The notes below the pieces were generated by a model. The model was not told the origin of the DNA, searched no databases, and worked only from the letters and a program-made list of their open reading frames with translations. From Clostridium sp. 1001271B_151109_B4 (lineage in GTDB: Bacteria; Bacillota; Clostridia; Clostridiales; Clostridiaceae): a stretch of 64,000 bases of DNA. Made by a program: the position numbers and the translations under genes. The first letter of the stretch is position 1; the number at the start of each line of letters is the position of its first letter. Shown here piece by piece: positions 62,887 to 64,000 of the stretch. The DNA is taken from positions 1 through 64,000 of the forward strand of contig NZ_JADPBQ010000016.1 of NCBI RefSeq assembly GCF_015670405.1, read 5' to 3'.

Positions 62887-62923
62887 AAAAAGATATAAGT
62901 AAAATTTTTTACTTATATCTTTT
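62887..62923. terminator. Terminator after the YesL-like gene
   Basis: AAAAGATATAAGTAAAA pairs with TTTTACTTATATCTTTT. Confidence 0.85.
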
Positions 62924-63131
62924 GGTTTATAATAATTTTAATGAGTTTATTGAATAAGTATAAATCTTTAATAGAATTAGTAGGAGTTAATGGGCATAAA
63001 AAAGTATTCCAATTGGAACTTAATTCTTGTTCTGAAATAATTAAATTACCAAACCATTTATTTTTACTTCTTTATAAAGGTTAATGTGAACTATTAATTT
63101 TTATTTATAATACATATTACTTAAAGCTTTA
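62924..63131. other. Intergenic region with no supported gene
   Basis: A 47-codon frame (62941-63084) has an ATG but no ribosome binding site and no recognisable content. Nothing else was seen. Confidence 0.4.
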
Positions 63132-63767
63132 TTAATGAATTTCTTTTTTTGAAAATCTATTACATGTAATAAAATAAGACATAAGTAGTACTGTAATTGC
63201 AATTAATATTCCTAAAATAGTTAATATTGTAGGATTTAAAGTTATATTAATTTCAGATAGTATGTCTAGTAATGCAGTAGAAAATACTATAGGAATCATA
63301 GCAATAAACATAAGAACGTATCTACCATTTTCAAATCCTAGTAAAAGGGTAGCTGGCATTAATATTGATGTAAAAAATATACCAATACCAACAGTAGCCA
63401 ATGGTATAGTATATAATGGCAAAGAAGAAACTAAATCATTTATTCCTAATATCTTTACACTTACAGATAGAATTGTTGATATTATTACCGCAATAACTGT
63501 GTTTAATAAGCAGTATATATATTTAGATAAAATATATTCATTTGTTTTAACTGGTAAAGAATATATTAAATAATTCATTTTGCTTCTTTCTTCATAAAAA
63601 GTAATTGTATAGGTAGCCATCATTAAATACATGGCACCGGCAAAAACAATCATAGTTGGTTGTACAGCAGCAAAGAATATTCCAAGCGCTAAGATAATAA
63701 GTAAATTTTTCTTTATAGCTAGTAATGAATTAAATTGAAGTTTTAGTAAATTTCCAATATTATTCAT
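63132..63767 (-). CDS. ABC-2 type transporter permease (PF13346-like)
   Basis: The 211-residue product has six hydrophobic segments. Typical of this family are the start LLKLQFNSLLAIKKNLLII, then YEERSKMNYLIYSLPVKTNEYILSKY and, near the end, ISYF-type hydrophobic helix followed by basic residues. It pairs with the ATPase gene upstream on the same strand; its ribosome binding site AGGAGGGAG lies in the end of that gene. Such pairs (YtrB/YtrC-like) usually respond to cell-envelope agents. Confidence 0.82.
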   Translation of the reverse strand: MNNIGNLLKLQFNSLLAIKKNLLIILALGIFFAAVQPTMIVFAGAMYLMMATYTITFYEERSKMNYLIYSLPVKTNEYILSKYIYCLLNTVIAVIISTILSVSVKILGINDLVSSLPLYTIPLATVGIGIFFTSILMPATLLLGFENGRYVLMFIAMIPIVFSTALLDILSEINITLNPTILTILGILIAITVLLMSYFITCNRFSKKEIH

Positions 63768-63770
63768 AAA

Positions 63771-64000
63771 TTACTCCCTCCTAGTGTAATACAATAAAAT
63801 ATCTTCAAGAGTACATTTTTCATAAATTGCCTCATCGCCAAAAAGTTCATAAGCTTTTCTTCTATCAGATATTAAACCTTCAAATCCAAAGGCGTATTCT
63901 TTTAATGAAATAAATTCATTCTTAATACTATTATCAATTAAATCCTTTTTGCTTTTTACAAGTGTATGATTATCTAAAATTTCATCCTTTTCACCTTTAA
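63771..64000 (-). CDS. ABC transporter ATP-binding protein, C-terminal part (partial)
   Basis: The minus-strand frame is open from the right window edge to a TAA at 63771-63773, giving 76 codons. It encodes the post-ATPase tail found in ABC-2 exporter ATPases: DLIDSIKNEFISLKEYAFGFEGLISDR in outline, then a last block CTLEDILLYYTRRE, matching the usual 'xLEDIMVYYTR' ending. The catalytic part lies outside the window. It ends four bases before the permease start, so they form one operon. Confidence 0.75.
   Translation of the reverse strand, partial: KGEKDEILDNHTLVKSKKDLIDNSIKNEFISLKEYAFGFEGLISDRRKAYELFGDEAIYEKCTLEDILLYYTRRE

Noticed and set aside
62941-63084. 47-codon frame starting with ATG
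   Set aside because: No ribosome binding site, no recognisable sequence, and it lies right after a terminator.

Overview
The window is low-GC DNA with dense short operons, strong GGAGG-type ribosome binding sites, frequent hairpin-plus-T-run terminators and TTG/GTG starts. Together with the protein set (LTA synthase, DUF1002 protein, YaaA, cardiolipin synthase, Nbp35-type Mrp, aspartate 4-decarboxylase, collagen-like surface protein) this points to a Clostridium sensu stricto chromosome. The species cannot be fixed from sequence reading alone. No rRNA, tRNA or CRISPR array was seen.

Layout. 1-7.9 kb: end of a collagen-like surface protein, a secreted DUF1002 protein, an HI0933-type flavoprotein, a small coiled-coil protein, a FUSC-type membrane protein and a ComEC-like metallo-beta-lactamase-fold protein. 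8.0-16.5 kb: a three-gene extracellular starch locus. It holds a MalS-like GH13 amylase with a CBM26, a catalysis-free secreted protein that may be a stand-alone starch-binding protein, and an AmyE-type amylase with three near-identical Ig-CBM26 repeats. All three end in related Ig/Y_Y_Y-type modules, and a good cre-like site lies just inside the first gene. 16.6-37.7 kb: housekeeping and accessory genes, including yaaA, a phosphotransferase, nitroreductase, cls, a LysR/YeiH divergent pair, a cobalamin adenosyltransferase, a decayed GGDEF fragment, Cys-rich small proteins, a polysaccharide deacetylase, PAP2, Mrp, LTA synthase, a membrane MutS-like ATPase, a probably catalytically dead SGNH protein and sir2.

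37.57-52.14 kb: a 14.6-kb mobile element integrated inside the sir2 (cobB-like) gene. The 8-bp core TCAGTTGA is present at both junctions. Joining the outer flanks rebuilds an intact sir2 reading frame with a canonical GAGMSTESGIPDFRSS motif. The element brings its own sir2 5' end, so the interrupted gene is re-started as a chimera carrying a duplicated GIPDFRSS motif, while the original 5' end is stranded as a 37-codon fragment at the right junction. The element encodes a large serine recombinase, a replication-type HTH protein, a DEAH helicase, four small proteins with ribbon-helix-helix character, a possible small-terminase-like protein, an HK97-type prohead protease with its catalytic triad, and a complete type III restriction-modification system beside the right end. 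It has no relaxase, no type IV secretion genes, and no portal, major capsid or tail genes. The best reading is a phage-satellite-like or plasmid-like island carrying defence cargo.

52.3-64 kb: def, a bifunctional aspartate aminotransferase/decarboxylase, map with a SEC-C zinc motif, a YdcF protein, an ABC exporter pair, a nitroreductase, a DUF4097 beta-repeat protein, a GNAT acetyltransferase, a DUF975 protein, a frameshifted YesL-like gene, and a second ABC pair cut by the window edge.
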